Source: Sweltsa coloradensis | Taxonomy: Eukaryota; Arthropoda; Insecta; Plecoptera; Chloroperlidae | NCBI GenBank assembly: GCA_024449915.1 | Contig: JAMZAV010000635.1 | Coordinates: forward strand, 1 to 64,000 | Reading direction: 5' to 3' | Length of the DNA: 64,000 nt | In this document: positions 1 through 11,650 of the stretch, piece after piece | Layout of the letters: each line of letters begins with the position of its first letter | How positions within the stretch are numbered: the stretch's first letter is position 1 | Notes under the pieces: generated by a model | Databases searched by the model: none | Told to the model about the DNA's origin: nothing | The model's input: only the letters and a program-made list of their open reading frames with translations | Made by a program: the position numbers and the translations under genes

Positions 1-1129
1 AAATGGAAAACGATCTATTGATAAATTTTACAATTTACAAGTTAGAACATCCGCTTAATAACGCTCTTCTGTAATTGCATTAGAATCTTCCGTTTATTAG
101 TATCTAGGTTCTCTTTACAACAGCAGTACAGTGAACACGAAGTCTAAATTTACAAAATATTCACAATGAGTGCAGGGTGCAGGAGCAAGGGATAGGCAGA
201 GGATGCGGCTTGGTGTCGTAATAGGCTGGAGAAGTGCTAAGATGTAAATTTGCACATAAACTAGAGGAAACACGAATGATGAGAAAATCATTCACAAAAC
301 TAGAATGGTCAACCAATCCTACGGAATGCGCAACCAGGTGAACTGGGCTGAAGACCAAAAACCGGACTTCGTGGGCAATTTTGCTGGCTGTTGGTGATTT
401 GCACCTAGCCGCGTAAATTTACATGCATTTAGCATATCGCTTCATTGATAATCTGAACTATTTTAATGCATTCCTTAAGCATATCGCTTATTGTCATAAT
501 TAGTTGCCTAGTTTTAAAAAACCCTTACCTGTGCAACAATTCATGTGTAAATAATAATGAATTTGACAGAAAAAAAATAGTAACTAAGATGAACAATGAT
601 CGTGTCAAAAATTAATCGCAAATGAAATTAGCCAAAGTCGGCAACAATTTGGCGATCTAAGGGTAAGACTCCCTTTTAATAAAAATTGTGTTAATCTAAC
701 ACTTTTATAGCTGTCTTAATTATTGAAATACCCTTATAACACAAATATGTTAATTTTCTTAAAATATTATGTCAATTTTTTAAAAAAATGCAATACAACC
801 GGGGAAAGTAGTTGTAAATACTTTCGAAAAGTCGATATATCTATGCACAATTAAGCTACATAGAAAAATGCACAGCTGTTAAGTATTTTTAAAATTGATC
901 CTTCAAGATAAAAATATTAAACTATTATAGTTGCAAAAATCCTTTGAAATAGGACCAAAAACGAGCTACGCTGTATAAATTGCTACAACTTACAAAGCTA
1001 TTTTAAAATCCTGCGACTCCTTCGATTTTATAAATTTTGTAAATTGGACTTTTTTTTGTTTGACTATTCCTTTAAAGTAGACATTAACTGGAATGATGAC
1101 GGATAGTAATGTGATATATTATTGATATT
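1..1129. other. AT-rich non-coding stretch, nothing recognised
   Basis: Short frames only; no repeat ends or RNA genes recognised. Confidence 0.4.
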
Positions 1130-1620
1130 AGATTAGAATCATAAAGGTAAAGTTAACCTATTTACAGATGTTCAAGTATAATAAAATCTACAATTGTGCA
1201 GTTTCATTTTGAATTTTACATCTTCGAACATTTATACAAATGTCCGTTTAATTTGAAGGTCAAAGGTATACATAATAATACTACCAAGTCACATATAATG
1301 AATGGGTTGAACGCCTTTTAGAATCAACTCCTTTTGTCAATTTCTATCGGCCAAGCTAAAAATAGCCTCTTCAAACATAATTAAACTTGTCAACCAATAC
1401 ACCATTCAACATGGAATTTTGATTTTGGACATTAATTTTCAACGTTTCTAGAGGCTGACTGTGAAAAATTAAGATTTCGTTAACCAATGTTTTTCCAGTG
1501 AATTTTGTTGATCGGTACATTTGTACAAACCTCCACGTAAAATCGCAGTAAGGACAACATAAATACAAAATTTTTTCCATCATCTAAAAACCAGGAAAAT
1601 TAATAAGTACAAAACATGAA
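1130..1620. repeat. related foldback half, tandem to the 1.83 kb element
   Basis: TGTTCAAGTATAATAA, TATAATGAATGGGTT, CACCATTCAACAT and TCTAGAGGCTGACTG occur in the same order as in 1,860-2,195. Only the left arm is preserved; the right part is replaced by a family A fragment. Confidence 0.65.
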
Positions 1621-1629
1621 AATATTTTG

Positions 1630-1817
1630 ATTGTACCAAAAACAATACACCTCTAAGTTAGAAGACACAATTTTCATCTAGATTCGCATAAGCCGTTTGC
1701 CCGAATCGAGCGAACAAACAGACGAAAAAAAAACAAAAACAAACAAAAAAAACAAAAACAAAAACACCCGAGCTAAATTTTTTGGGGGGTCAGTGAAATT
1801 GAAGTCTTTGCTTCGCT
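1630..1817 (-). repeat. family A fragment
   Basis: ACAATACACCTCTAAGTTAG, GCCGTTTGCCCGAATCGAGC, an A-rich (AAAC)n tract, ACCCGAGCTAAATTTTTTGG and CTTCGCTCATCCAA match the complement of the family A start. Lies between two foldback copies. Confidence 0.75.
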
Positions 1818-1827
1818 CATCCAATAA

Positions 1828-2555
1828 ATGTAAGAATCATTAAATGGAAAGTTACGCATTTTACTGCATGTTCAAGTATAATAACAATTCTTACATATTT
1901 GTGCAAGTCGTTCATTTGAATTTTACATATTTCTAACATTTCATAACATAATCGTCCCGATTTAATGTTGGAAAAGGGGATATATATGCTACAAGTCAAA
2001 ATATAATGAATGGGTTTGAAACCTGGCTCTTTTAGAAAATCAAAACTATTTTTTTTAAATTTTTCTTATCGGGCACACAGCAAATATTGCCTCTTCAAAA
2101 TAATTTCAAACTTCAATTTGCCCAAGCACACCATTCAACATAGGAAGTTGTGATTTTGTGACATTAATTTTCAACTGGTTTTCTAGAGGCTGACTGAGAG
2201 AAAAAAGATTTTTGTTAACAATTGTTTTTCCAGTGAATTTTTTCGTTTGTCGGTACAATTTGGTACAAAATACCTCCAAACGAAAAAATTCGCAGTTAAG
2301 ACAATTATAAAAATAAATCTTTTTTCTCTCAGTCAGCCTCTAGAAAACCAGTTAAAATTAATGTGACAAAAACACACTGTACCTACGTTGAATGTTGTGC
2401 TTGGGCGAACGATCAGAAAAATCTAAAAAAATAGTTTTGATTTTCTTAAAGTGCCAGGTTTCAAAGTCATTCTTTATATTTTGACTTGGTATTATATTTG
2501 GGAAGATAGAAAAATGCGGTCGAATAGCTTTAAATTGATTCTTACGTCAATATTT
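1828..2555. repeat. long foldback element, about 730 bp
   Basis: Arms pair around about 2,265: TCTAGAGGCTGACTGAGAGA (2,183) with TCTCTCAGTCAGCCTCTAGA (2,325), and outward AAACCTGG...AAAATCAAAACTATTTTTTT with AAAAAATAGTTTTGATTTTC...CCAGGTTTCAAAG. The outer ends AAGAATCA and TGATTCTTA also pair. Confidence 0.8.
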
Positions 2556-3849
2556 ACTACTAGTACTGTCGATCGTCACTTCCGGTTGTATTTGGTCTAA
2601 TTTAAAGACAATTTTATCAGGAATAATTAAGGTTATTTAAAAGATTTCCGTATCTATGAGGGGGGAGTCAATATTTCAAGACTTCGCAGCAAAACTCGCA
2701 ACCTTCTCGCGGCTTGGCCCGTGATTAGGGGAGTTTTTCTCCCTGAAACTAATGGCGAGCTCTGGGTCGTCGTCGGGGAACTTTCCCCTTCCTTTTGACT
2801 AACTCCCCGACGGCGACGACAATGACAACACCGACGGATGATGACACAGACGGAGACGACCACGACGTGGGGGAACCCCTGCCCTCCCCATACGCTTGTG
2901 GCTGGTTCTGACCAGCACAGACCTGTCCACCACTTGTTCCCCCGCGTCACCCCTTACGTCCCTCCCTTCGTCTCGATTAGCCAAGTTGCATAAATATGAG
3001 ACGTTAAGCAATATCCAATAAACGCCATTTTGTAAAAATGGAGTCTTTCCCCAAGTCCGATTTTTGCCGACTTTGGCCAAGTTGTTTGTGACTTGTTTCA
3101 CACAATATAATTTTTTTCATCTTTGTACTATTTTCCCCCCAGTTTGTGCATTTTTCACCGTAAATAAATGTGCATAAACATATTTCTATAAAAACCATTT
3201 TTACAACCGTGCCGTTACTTTATGAAATACTATTCCTTTAGAAATCAAAGATGCTCCAAATTTCAAAAATAAAATAAACAAAAGATTATTTTTGGTTAAT
3301 TGCCATTTAAAATGTAATGTTCTATTTAGGCCTACCATATTTTGATACAATATTTTGTTTATTTTTTGACTAATTTTATCCTATTTTTATTTAGTAGTAA
3401 TGAAGGGAATCCGGTATAACTTGCTATGGGGCTATGCCCTCTCTGATTCTCTTGAATCACCTTGTACCTAGATTTGCTGCAATAAATAATAATAATGTAG
3501 AGGCCCCCCGCCCACTGTATTTCTGCCTTTTTTATGTTTTGTTAGATTATTTTAACTGGTGAGTGCAAAAGTAGACCTATTTTCTTAAGTAAGAAAAATT
3601 TACTCATAACCTGTCAATTTTGGAGCATTGCTAGGGACTTTAAACAACTAAATCTATTATTGGTAGTCTATATAGGCCTATAGGGCCTATGCTCAGCTTC
3701 CTACAATTTAATATAGATCAATGATAAATTATCATTAACTAGAAGTTTGTTTAGTTAATATGGATTGATAAAACTAAGTGAAAATGTTAATATTTCAATT
3801 ATTTCAATTCACTTTTAACAAGGAAAGCGGTCAAAACCAACTAAAAATT
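2556..3849. other. non-coding stretch with a GC-rich block
   Basis: 2,690-2,950 is GC-rich (CCCCGACGGCGACGAC). Minus-strand frames of up to 100 codons here have no recognisable domains. An AATAAA lies at about 3,017. It could be an old LTR, but no partner or coding region was found. Confidence 0.3.
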
Positions 3850-4120
3850 AAACCGATATGGAGTAGCAAATTTGCCCATCTATTAATCTTAATTAGATAT
3901 TGATTATTAACCTTCTCCCCCCCCCCCCCCCAGTGTTCCCAGTTCATCCCTTGTAAAAACTACACGATTGGACCGTTTGATAAGATTCCAAGGGAGGACA
4001 GAGTCAGGTGGTAGGAACTTGGTAGGGGATGCTCTACTGCCTGACAACACGATGCGAGTTAGTTAGGCCTAAAGCAGAGGCTACAAGTGACCCTGTCAAC
4101 GTTAACCAACACACCGATAC
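3850..4120 (+). repeat. family C repeat, copy 1, left part (right part resumes at 5,621-5,720)
   Basis: GGAGTAGCAAATTTGCCC, GGACCGTTTGATAAGATT and CTGTCAACGTTAACC match 15,770-15,990. After the family A and hAT insertions the match resumes with TTTCCTTGCTACGGGTCATT. A C run is at 3,915-3,932. Confidence 0.6.
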
Positions 4121-4123
4121 TAA

Positions 4124-4714
4124 TTGGATGAACGAAGCGAAGACTTCAATTTCACTGCCCCCTTAAAAAATTAGCTCGGGTGTTTTTTTTTTTTTTTTTT
4201 CTGTTTGTTTGTTTTTCTGTTTTTTTGTTAACTCTCTACCAGGCAAACGGCATATCCGATCTTGATGAAAATTTGACAGGACCTTCGAAATCTCTGAACT
4301 TAGAGGTGTATTGTTTTTGGGTACAATCGAAGAAATATTTCTCATGAATATCGTACTTTTACGATTTTTTTTCGATTTTTAGTGCGATATTTTCGTGACA
4401 TTTGGGCCAATTCTGACCAAACGGGTGGGGCTACAACGTTCATATTATACATGGACATTGAGGTTATGGTAATATAGTACCTTTTAAAAGAAAAAGTTTA
4501 AATAGTTAGCCAGAATCTATAGAAATAAAGCTTTTAATATAAGTTTTTTACGGTAAATAATACGAATTGACAGGTAACAAAAGAAACTTGACAACAATCA
4601 CCTACAATGCGTAGGCAGCAAAACAAAGCACTTGCAAAAGTAAAGATATCCCATGCAAACTAAAAACTTTAAAAAGCTCATCCTCAACGCGGCGGGACTT
4701 TAGCGTTTTCCTAG
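4124..4714 (+). repeat. family A interspersed repeat, copy 1 (reference copy)
   Basis: It starts TTGGATGAACGAAGCGAAGA, then GCTCGGGTG plus a T-rich tract, GGCAAACGGCATATCCGATC, ACCAAACGGGTGGGGCTAC and AACGCGGCGGGACTTTAGCG, ending TTTTCCTAG followed by T. AACGC and GCGTT near the end can form a small hairpin just before CTAG. It splits family C and abuts the hAT-like element at 4,719. No coding capacity. Confidence 0.85.
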
Positions 4715-4718
4715 TTTC

Positions 4719-5620
4719 TAGAGGTGTGCGAGTAGGGCTACTTGAAAATTCAAATTTGAACGAACATATAATGTATGAAAATAATGTTATTTGCAGACGA
4801 TCTTCTGGTGTGGGGAGAGGATGAAGAGGAGGTGCAATCTCAAGTTGATGTGTGGAGTGTGGTGGCAAGAGAATATGGATGGCAAGAGTGAAACAATGCT
4901 GATGACACAAAATAAAGCAAAGAATGTCAGGATTCTACTAGGAGGACAGATTTTGAAGCAAGTGGAAAATTTCAAGTACGTGGGGAGTATAGTAGCATGC
5001 AATGGAAGGATTCAACCAGAGATAGGAAGAAGGACACAGCAAGCTGTTGGTTTATTCCAATCTATCCGAGATCTCATATGGAACAGAGAAGTACCAAAGA
5101 AGTGCAAGGTAACCATCTACCAGACCTACTTTGTTCCAATTCTGACATATGCAGCAGAGACTTGGAATATGACAGCAGTGGAGGAGAGTCTTGTGCAGGC
5201 TGTAGATATGAAGTTTTTGAGAAGCATTGTGGGTAAGACTAGATGGGACCGAATACGGAATGAGGATATCCGAGATCAAATAGGCGTGAGGAATTTAATG
5301 GAGCGAATTGGAGAGAGAAGATTAAAGTGGTTCGGACATGTCAAGAGAATGGAAAGATCAAGATTACCGAGAAGGATGATGGAATTGGAAATTCCAGTAG
5401 GAGACCAAGGGGCAGACCACGACAACAATGGCAGAATAGTGTGAGAAAAGATGTAGAACAGCGGGGAGGAGAGTGGAATGTGGTGGAAGAAGAGGAGTGG
5501 TGGCAGGACAGAAGAAGATGGAGAGGCCTATCTTCAATGCCGACCCAACGCAGAGTTGGACGTGGCAACAAATAATGATGATGATATCAAGTGTTCAAAT
5601 CTGCTGTTTGCACACCTCTA
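4719..5620 (+). mobile_element. hAT-like element carrying a LINE reverse-transcriptase fragment, 902 bp
   Basis: The ends TAGAGGTGTGC and GCACACCTCTA are perfect 11-bp inverted repeats. Flanks CTAGTTTC (4,711-4,718) and CTAATTTC (5,621-5,628) match 7 of 8. Almost all of the interior is the LINE fragment described separately, so either a LINE inserted into the element or the element captured it. Confidence 0.6.
4775..5574 (+). pseudogene. non-LTR retrotransposon reverse transcriptase, C-terminal part, two frameshifts
   Basis: The first frame reads MKIMLFADDLLVWGEDEEEV, with the FADD catalytic box of the RT palm, and stops after YGWQE near 4,887. The second frame (to about 5,390) has KYVGSIVACNGRIQPEI, LTYAAETWNMT, FLRSIVGKTRWDRIRNEDIR and RLKWFGHVKRMERSRLPRRM, the usual thumb and C-terminal boxes of LINE RTs. 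The third resumes RPRGRPRQQWQNSVRKDVEQ and ends ...RRWRGLSSMPTQRRVGRGNK with a stop at about 5,573. The clade is not determined (RTE- or related type possible); it differs from the 28 kb LINE. 5' parts are missing. Confidence 0.8.
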
Positions 5621-6030
5621 CTAATTTCCTTGCTACGGGTCATTCAGGTTTACTTTCCAACCAACGGTAATGTTGCTGCGGAACCTAGCACCAACCACAG
5701 ATGCAAAGAGAGCTATCGTAAAGATCAACAAAAGAGAAACTAAACCGTCCGCAGTGGCACATACGATTTAGATGCACGCCGATGCTTATGACACTAGGAG
5801 GACAGGTATTTGAGTCCCGCATAAGGCATAATTGTTGGTCACCCCCATCTATCACCACTCATCGTCTTGAGTAGCAAGATAGCAATAATAGTGACGTTAA
5901 GCAATACTAGGAAACGCTCAGTTGGACGCGTTGATAAGCAAGCACGTGCTATAGCTAGACCCACATTGCACATTTTTTAAAATTTTAAAATTTGCGACGT
6001 TTGCTGTCCACAGGGCCATGTTTCCAATAT

Positions 6031-6099
6031 TTGGATGAGCGAAGCGAAGACTTCAATTTCACTGACCCCCAAAAAATTTAGCTCGGGTGTTTTTTTTTG

Positions 6100-6131
<32 letters not shown>

Positions 6132-6801
6132 CTGTTTGTTAACTCTCTACCAGGCAAACGGCATATCCGATCTTGATGAAAATTTGACAGGACCTTCGAA
6201 ATCTCTGAACTTAGAGGTGTATTGTTTTTGGGTACAATCGAAGAAATATTTCTCATGAATATCGTACTTTTACGATTTTTTTCGATTTTTAGTGTGATAT
6301 TTTCGTGACATTTGGGACAATTCTGACCAAACGGGTGGGGCTACAACGTTCATATTATACATGGACATTAAGATTATGGTGATGTAGTACCTTTTGAAAG
6401 AAAAAGTTGAAAAAGTTAGCCAGAATCCATAGAAATAAAGCTTTTAATATAAGTTTTTTGATTTTTTGTGCGATATTTTTGTGCCATTTGGGCCAATTTT
6501 GACCAAACGGGTGGGGCTACAACGTTCATATTATACATGGACATTAAGGCTATGCTGATGTAGTACCTTTTGAAAGAAAAAGTTGAAAAAGTTAGCCAGA
6601 ATCCATAGAAATAAAGCTTTTAATATAAGTTTTTTACGGTAAATAATACCAATTGACAGAAAACAATAGAAACTTGACAACAATCACCTACAATGCGTAG
6701 GCAGCAAAACAAAGCACTTGCAAAAGTAAAGATATCCCACGCAAACTAAAAACTTTAAAAAGCTCATCCATCAACGCGGCGGGACTTTAGCGTTTTCCTA
6801 G
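6031..6801 (+). repeat. family A interspersed repeat, copy 2, with internal duplication of about 177 bp
   Basis: It starts TTGGATGAGCGAAGCGAAG and ends GCGTTTTCCTAG, followed by T. The ACCAAACGGGTGGGGCTAC block occurs twice (about 6,327 and 6,503), absent from copy 1. The short frame 6,059-6,256 is a shadow across the repeat. Confidence 0.85.
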
Positions 6802-6852
6802 TATTTATTATTGACAAGGTATTTGGGTAAACCCGTGTGTAAACCTTTACTT

Positions 6853-7560
6853 TGTGGATAAAATCCACCGCCATCTAGAGGACCTTGACTCCTTGGGATA
6901 ACTATTTAAACTCTTTGGTGACAAATAATAGACTGCTTCCTCGAAAGTATTTTGATTACTTCTGGTGGCAGTGCATTAGAAACTTTGCGCGTCTTTTTGT
7001 TGCCATGGCAATGTTACTTTTGTTATAATGTAATTTCCATTTACACTACTTATCGGATCAAAATAAAATTAACATATTCGTGACCGGACGGACATTCTAA
7101 ATGATTTGGCCACCTCAGATTTTGTCGCCGTTAAGTTTAAAAAAAAACTTTTGACTAACTGTAATGTAACTTTTTAACTTTTTGAACGATTTTGCCACAA
7201 AACTAATGGCATTCAATCCAGATCGAAGCTTGCGGATGGTCAAAATTTCAAATCGATCCGAGCCTCCGTTCGACCGCTATCATGAGCCAAAAAAGCTCCA
7301 ACTTCGTGCGACTTTCCGTTGCCATGGTAACCGTACTTTGTTATAATGTAATTTCTATCTTCACTACTTATCGGATCAAAATAAAATTCGGCATTCAATC
7401 GAGAACGAAGCTTGCGGATGGTCAAAATTTCAACTCGATCCGAGCCTCCGTTCGTACGTTATGGCGAGACATACAAAAAAACAAAAAAACAAAACCAGTG
7501 ACTATTTTTCCGGCAGAGTCAAATGGAAACGCTCAAGGCTATTGTACCGCCTCTGGCCGA
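6853..7560 (+). repeat. family B interspersed repeat, copy 1, with internal duplication
   Basis: It begins GTGGATAAAATCCACCGCC and ends after an A-rich tract near 7,495. TTATCGGATCAAAATAAAATT and CGAAGCTTGCGGATGGTC both occur twice (about 7,052/7,368 and 7,225/7,410), so part of the element is duplicated. Matches 54,124-54,600. Confidence 0.7.
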
Positions 7561-7711
7561 TAATTTGAAAGTCGAAGAAACATGTCTGAAAAGTTTGCTG
7601 AATGAAAGAAGGCCTTTAAAATAACAGAAAAAAAAATTGTGAATTTTTTGGGCGGGACATAACCTCACCTTTGGAAATTAGATTTTTGGACAAAAGTGTA
7701 ATAAACAAGAC

Positions 7712-7907
7712 ATGTTCAAAATTAAATTTTGAGAATCGGTTTTCTGGACATAGTTTCTGAACACCTTCAGCTATTTGTACCGTTTGACAAAAAAATTCGT
7801 ACACCAACTGTTATTTTCAGAAAACTATTTTAGCTATAGTCAAGTTGTAGCTAAAGGTGATTAGAAACTATGCCCAGAAAACCGATTCTCAAAATTTAAT
7901 TTTGAAC
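7712..7907. repeat. small inverted repeat
   Basis: TTGAGAATCGGTTTTCTGG (about 7,727) pairs with CCAGAAAACCGATTCTCAA (about 7,875), with about 50-bp arms and a loop of about 75 nt. Confidence 0.75.
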
Positions 7908-7914
7908 TAGTCTT

Positions 7915-8335
7915 GTACACACACATAACAAAAACTTGTAGAAATACAGCCAAACCTTACACACTCAAAAGGAATGAGATCTAAAAAAAGGGCCAAGCTC
8001 ATCTACCCTTCCACATTTGCGCATTCTTAATTCATAAACGTACAGTGTCCCATAACAGCATCCTCGAAAAGCTTGGCAAAATAGAATTTTCGATTATTAA
8101 TTTAAACGTAATAGTTTAGCCAAGTTCTTTTTTCTAATTAATTTAAACGTAAACATGCAAATTCTATTTTGCCAAGCATTTCGAGGATGCTGTTATGGGA
8201 CACTGTACGTTTATGAATTAAGAATGCGCAAATGTGGAAGGGTAGATGAGCTTGGCCCTTTTTTTAGATCTCATTCCTTTTGAGTGTGTAAGGTTTGGCT
8301 GTATTTCTACAAGTTTTGTTATGTGTGTGATCTCA
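7915..8335. repeat. foldback element, copy 1, about 420 bp
   Basis: Left arm 7,915-8,090 and right arm about 8,156-8,335 are near-perfect complements (for example GGACACTGTACGTTTATGAA and its complement; GCCAAGCTCATCTACCCTTC and its complement) around a loop of about 65 nt. A degraded second copy is at 33.7-34.3 kb. Non-coding. Confidence 0.85.
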
Positions 8336-9194
8336 TTACTTTTTCAAGTTCCATTACAAAATTATTTGTTAAAATATAATATTTTTATCAAAGTTGATTT
8401 AATTTTTATGGTATTAGCAATAACAATAGGATGTAAAATATCTAGGCCCGGATTCATGTACATCCTGGGTATAGGTGGTATAACCATGGTATAACCACGG
8501 CATAAGGACTGGTAAGGACTAGGCAACTCACATCCAATTAAAACTTTCCTATGTAACAACAAACGCACAACTAATGATATTTTACACCTATTTCACTGCA
8601 TCCACAGCCATGTAAATCATCAGATAATCAACAGAATATTGAAAATTTTCACCATCTTTTGTTTTACATTTTCATTAAAAGTGACAGGAGATTGCGTGAG
8701 TTTATTAAAAGAAGGGAAAAGGCTTATTATTGCCGTAAATTTTGGAATAGCCTAGGACTATCATACCATTGTTTATCTGCATTAGGCTTTTAGTAATCAA
8801 AACTAGTTATTTGTACGGGATGTGTGTCAGAACAAGGTTGTGCTGGCCTAGGGTTGGCTAAGAAAGGCCTAGGGCTTGTCAAACATGTAATGTAAGTACT
8901 TATTTTATCTAGTCCTATAGCCTAATGGAACTTTAGACCTACACTGTTGTATTATAAATAATTTTCTACATCTGGGCCTAGGCCAGGTACGGTTTCTGAT
9001 TTGTTTTATGAGAGTATAATGACACCTTTTCTCGTTCCACACAAAGAAGAAAAATTTAAAATGTCCGCTATTTGTTTACGTATTGCACTTTCCCGCCTAA
9101 CTCTGCTTGTACCGTCAACAAGTGTCAAGTAACTATAGTTAAATTGTTGATTGTATGCCTAGTGTATAAGGCTTATTTTAAAACCTTTATTTGG
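8336..9194. other. non-coding stretch, nothing recognised
   Basis: The first 90 bp also match sequence right of foldback copy 2 (TTTTCAAGTTCCATTACAAA region), so the repeat extends beyond the palindrome. The rest is unremarkable with TAGGCCTA words. Confidence 0.35.
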
Positions 9195-9300
9195 AAGCCT
9201 TCCAGCAAACTTTTTCAACTTTTTTTTTCAAAAGAGACTTTATTACTATAACCTTAATGTCCATGTAAAATATGAACATTGTAGCCCCACCCGTCTGGGC
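9195..9300 (-). repeat. family A fragment
   Basis: ACCTTAATGTCCATGTAAAA followed by ATGAACATTGTAGCCCCACC is the complement of the family A core (4,420-4,490). Confidence 0.7.
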
Positions 9301-9840
9301 CCCTATTCAGTAACTTCACGGGTTCAACTCTGTCACGGGACCGACTCGGTAGTAACAGTAATCGTTCCGGTTGTTGTTGGTCGAGGTCAAAAGGTATGAT
9401 TTACATGGCCGTGGACGGTCAAATGTGAACAAATGATTCGCAGTCAGTTGTCAAATATTCGAAATGACATAGATGTGTGTATTATTTCCAATCGGGGAGA
9501 AATTGGATTTAAATGGTATAATTTCATGAAAAAAGGGAACGCACGGGACTTTTAGGGGTAGGCCCTTACTAAAGGTAGGTTTTCTTTGAGCATACTATTG
9601 TTATTCGTTTGAGAAAGTTAAAAATCTGGTTGTGTTTACGTGTAGGCCAAGGCTTATCATCCACCATTTTATACAAATATAACCGAGTCGGACTCGGTTG
9701 TCACGGATTATATCGCAATGCGCAACGATATTGACCTCAACTGGGTCGATCACTTACAACCGAGTCGATTACGGTAGAAAACGCCTGGTCCAACTCTGTC
9801 AGAGTTATAGAATCGCAGTCCTGGTCAGAATTGCGGGCCG
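9300..9840. repeat. possible inverted-end element
   Basis: CTATTCAGTAACTTCACGGG at the left resembles the complement of the right end CTCTGTCAGAGTTATAGAATC; CCGACTCGG and CCGAGTCG words recur. Ends are too diverged to be sure. Confidence 0.25.
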
Positions 9841-10289
9841 ATTGAAACTGACGAATTAGATGTTAGCAGTAGCAGTAGCTAACATCCTTAAAGTGATTTT
9901 GAGCATGTTTCAAGCCATTTTTTCACCAAGAAGGAATAATCGTACCCCAATAAAATTTGGCATGTGTTGTCAGGTACCTAAATCCCCTCGATTGTGATAG
10001 TTTTCAAGTTCACATCACGTTACATGACGGCTGGGTAACACCTCGAAATCACCCCAACTCTGCTTGGTGTATAAGGTGCTTGAGTGTGTAGCGCACCGCG
10101 GCTTGGCAGATCACACTTTTGTCCAAAAATCTAAATATAATTTCCAAAAGTGAGGTTATGTCCCGCCCAAAAAAAATTAACAATTTTTTTTCTGTTATTT
10201 AAAAGGCCTTCTTTCATTCAGCAAACTTTTCAGACATGTTTATTCGACTTTCAAATTATCGACCAGAGGTGGTACAATAGCCTTAAAAA

Positions 10290-11357
10290 CATGCTTTATG
10301 TCATACTTGAGGAGAATGGCAGAATGGTTTAGCATAATCTGCCGTGTGTTCTGGTATTATATACTTTGTAGGCCTATATGTGTAACTAATGTTGAAATCC
10401 TAAAACTCACTAGGAATGTTCGTAACGACAACGAAGACTATTGTAGAAATCGTAAAATTGTCGGTGGGAAAATTAACAATTTACAGGGAAGCTATAGGTG
10501 AGTCAAGTTCATGAAAAATGGAAATTTAAAAACTCAAATGGCATCTACAAAACCACAATTTCTCGCGATTTGGTCAAAAACTAAATTTAGATTATTGTTG
10601 CCAGAATCAACATTTATGCCGACAAAGATTGATAAGATAATTAGCACTAAGATCAGAACGTAACTGGGAGAAGAGTCTAACTAAAGCTGGGAAGAGGAAG
10701 GTCGCGGTGGTTAAGAGGATTCTGATGCAGGAGACCAAGGAGACGGACTTAAGTGGAAACAGGAACGATCGGCTTCAGAAGTAAATCAAGGGTAATCTTT
10801 TACAGACACCACCGACACTCACTCGGCAAATCTAGGATTTGTTCTAAAAGGCACAGCACTAAATACACAAAGCTAGCACCCAGCAAATGTGCAAGGATTT
10901 GATGGCTTTCCCTTTTTATTTCACTAAAAAAACTGGCCCCAATTGATTTCTATACTTGGAATAAGCCTGCACTAGGTTATGCAGTATTTGGTGAATCCAT
11001 TAATTAAGTGTTTAAAAGTTCCAATAGGCCAAATGCTACGTAAAATAGGGCCGCCATGTTTCCTCACGGCCTGTTAGATGACGTCAACGAGTGATAGCTC
11101 TGTGAATATAGCGACGCCAGAAGGAACCGAACGAGGTCAATAACGGTAGGTATCTTCCAGACCCCTTGATTTACATATGATCACGGGTGTACATAGAGAA
11201 TCCGGGAAGAGTGGAAACACAATGTTAAATTGCGGATGGAGTACTTAGTGTCGCCACTAATCAGTCAACTATCAAGTAACGCCTAGCGCAACCTAGCGGT
11301 AAAAGTAAAACTACCTAGGTGTTTCCGTGGTGGGGGTAGATATACACATTTTAATTT
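10290..11357. other. non-coding stretch, nothing recognised
   Basis: Short frames only. No transposon ends. Confidence 0.4.
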
Positions 11358-11650
11358 TTGTGTTGGGTGGGGAAAGATTTGATAGGAAGCTAGAAGCCAA
11401 CAGCTTACCTTGAAAGAGATTGGCAGCTGTGTAGAGTTGAAGGTCACATAAATATATTGGTCTACACAAATAAGAGAGAGTGGTACTCTCTCAACTCCGA
11501 CAAGCCAAAACGTTTAGCCAAAACGTTTTGTCGTAATGTTATTTGTGTAGGCTATATATTGTGACCTTCAACTCTACACAGTCGCTAAACTCTTTCAAGA
11601 TTAATATGTTGGATCCTAGCTGCCTATCAATCTTTCCCCACTCAACACTT
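11358..11650. repeat. foldback (palindromic) element, about 290 bp
   Basis: CCTTGAAAGAG...GTGTAGAGTTGAAGGTCACA on the left pairs with TGTGACCTTCAACTCTACAC...CTCTTTCAAG on the right. Outer GGGGAAAGATTTGATAGG pairs with CCTATCAATCTTTCCCC. The centre lies near 11,500 (GAGAGAGTGGTACTCTCTC). Non-coding. Confidence 0.75.

Larger units (their letters stand above)
7525..10285. repeat. distant inverted repeat enclosing about 2.4 kb
   Basis: 7,525-7,695 (including TTTGCTGAATGAAAGAAGGC, GGGCGGGACATAACCTCAC) is repeated inverted at 10,113-10,285 (GTGAGGTTATGTCCCGCCC, GCCTTCTTTCATTCAGCAAA). This suggests a large element with long inverted ends, or two opposing copies of one repeat. Two smaller foldbacks and a family A fragment lie inside. 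Confidence 0.7.
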
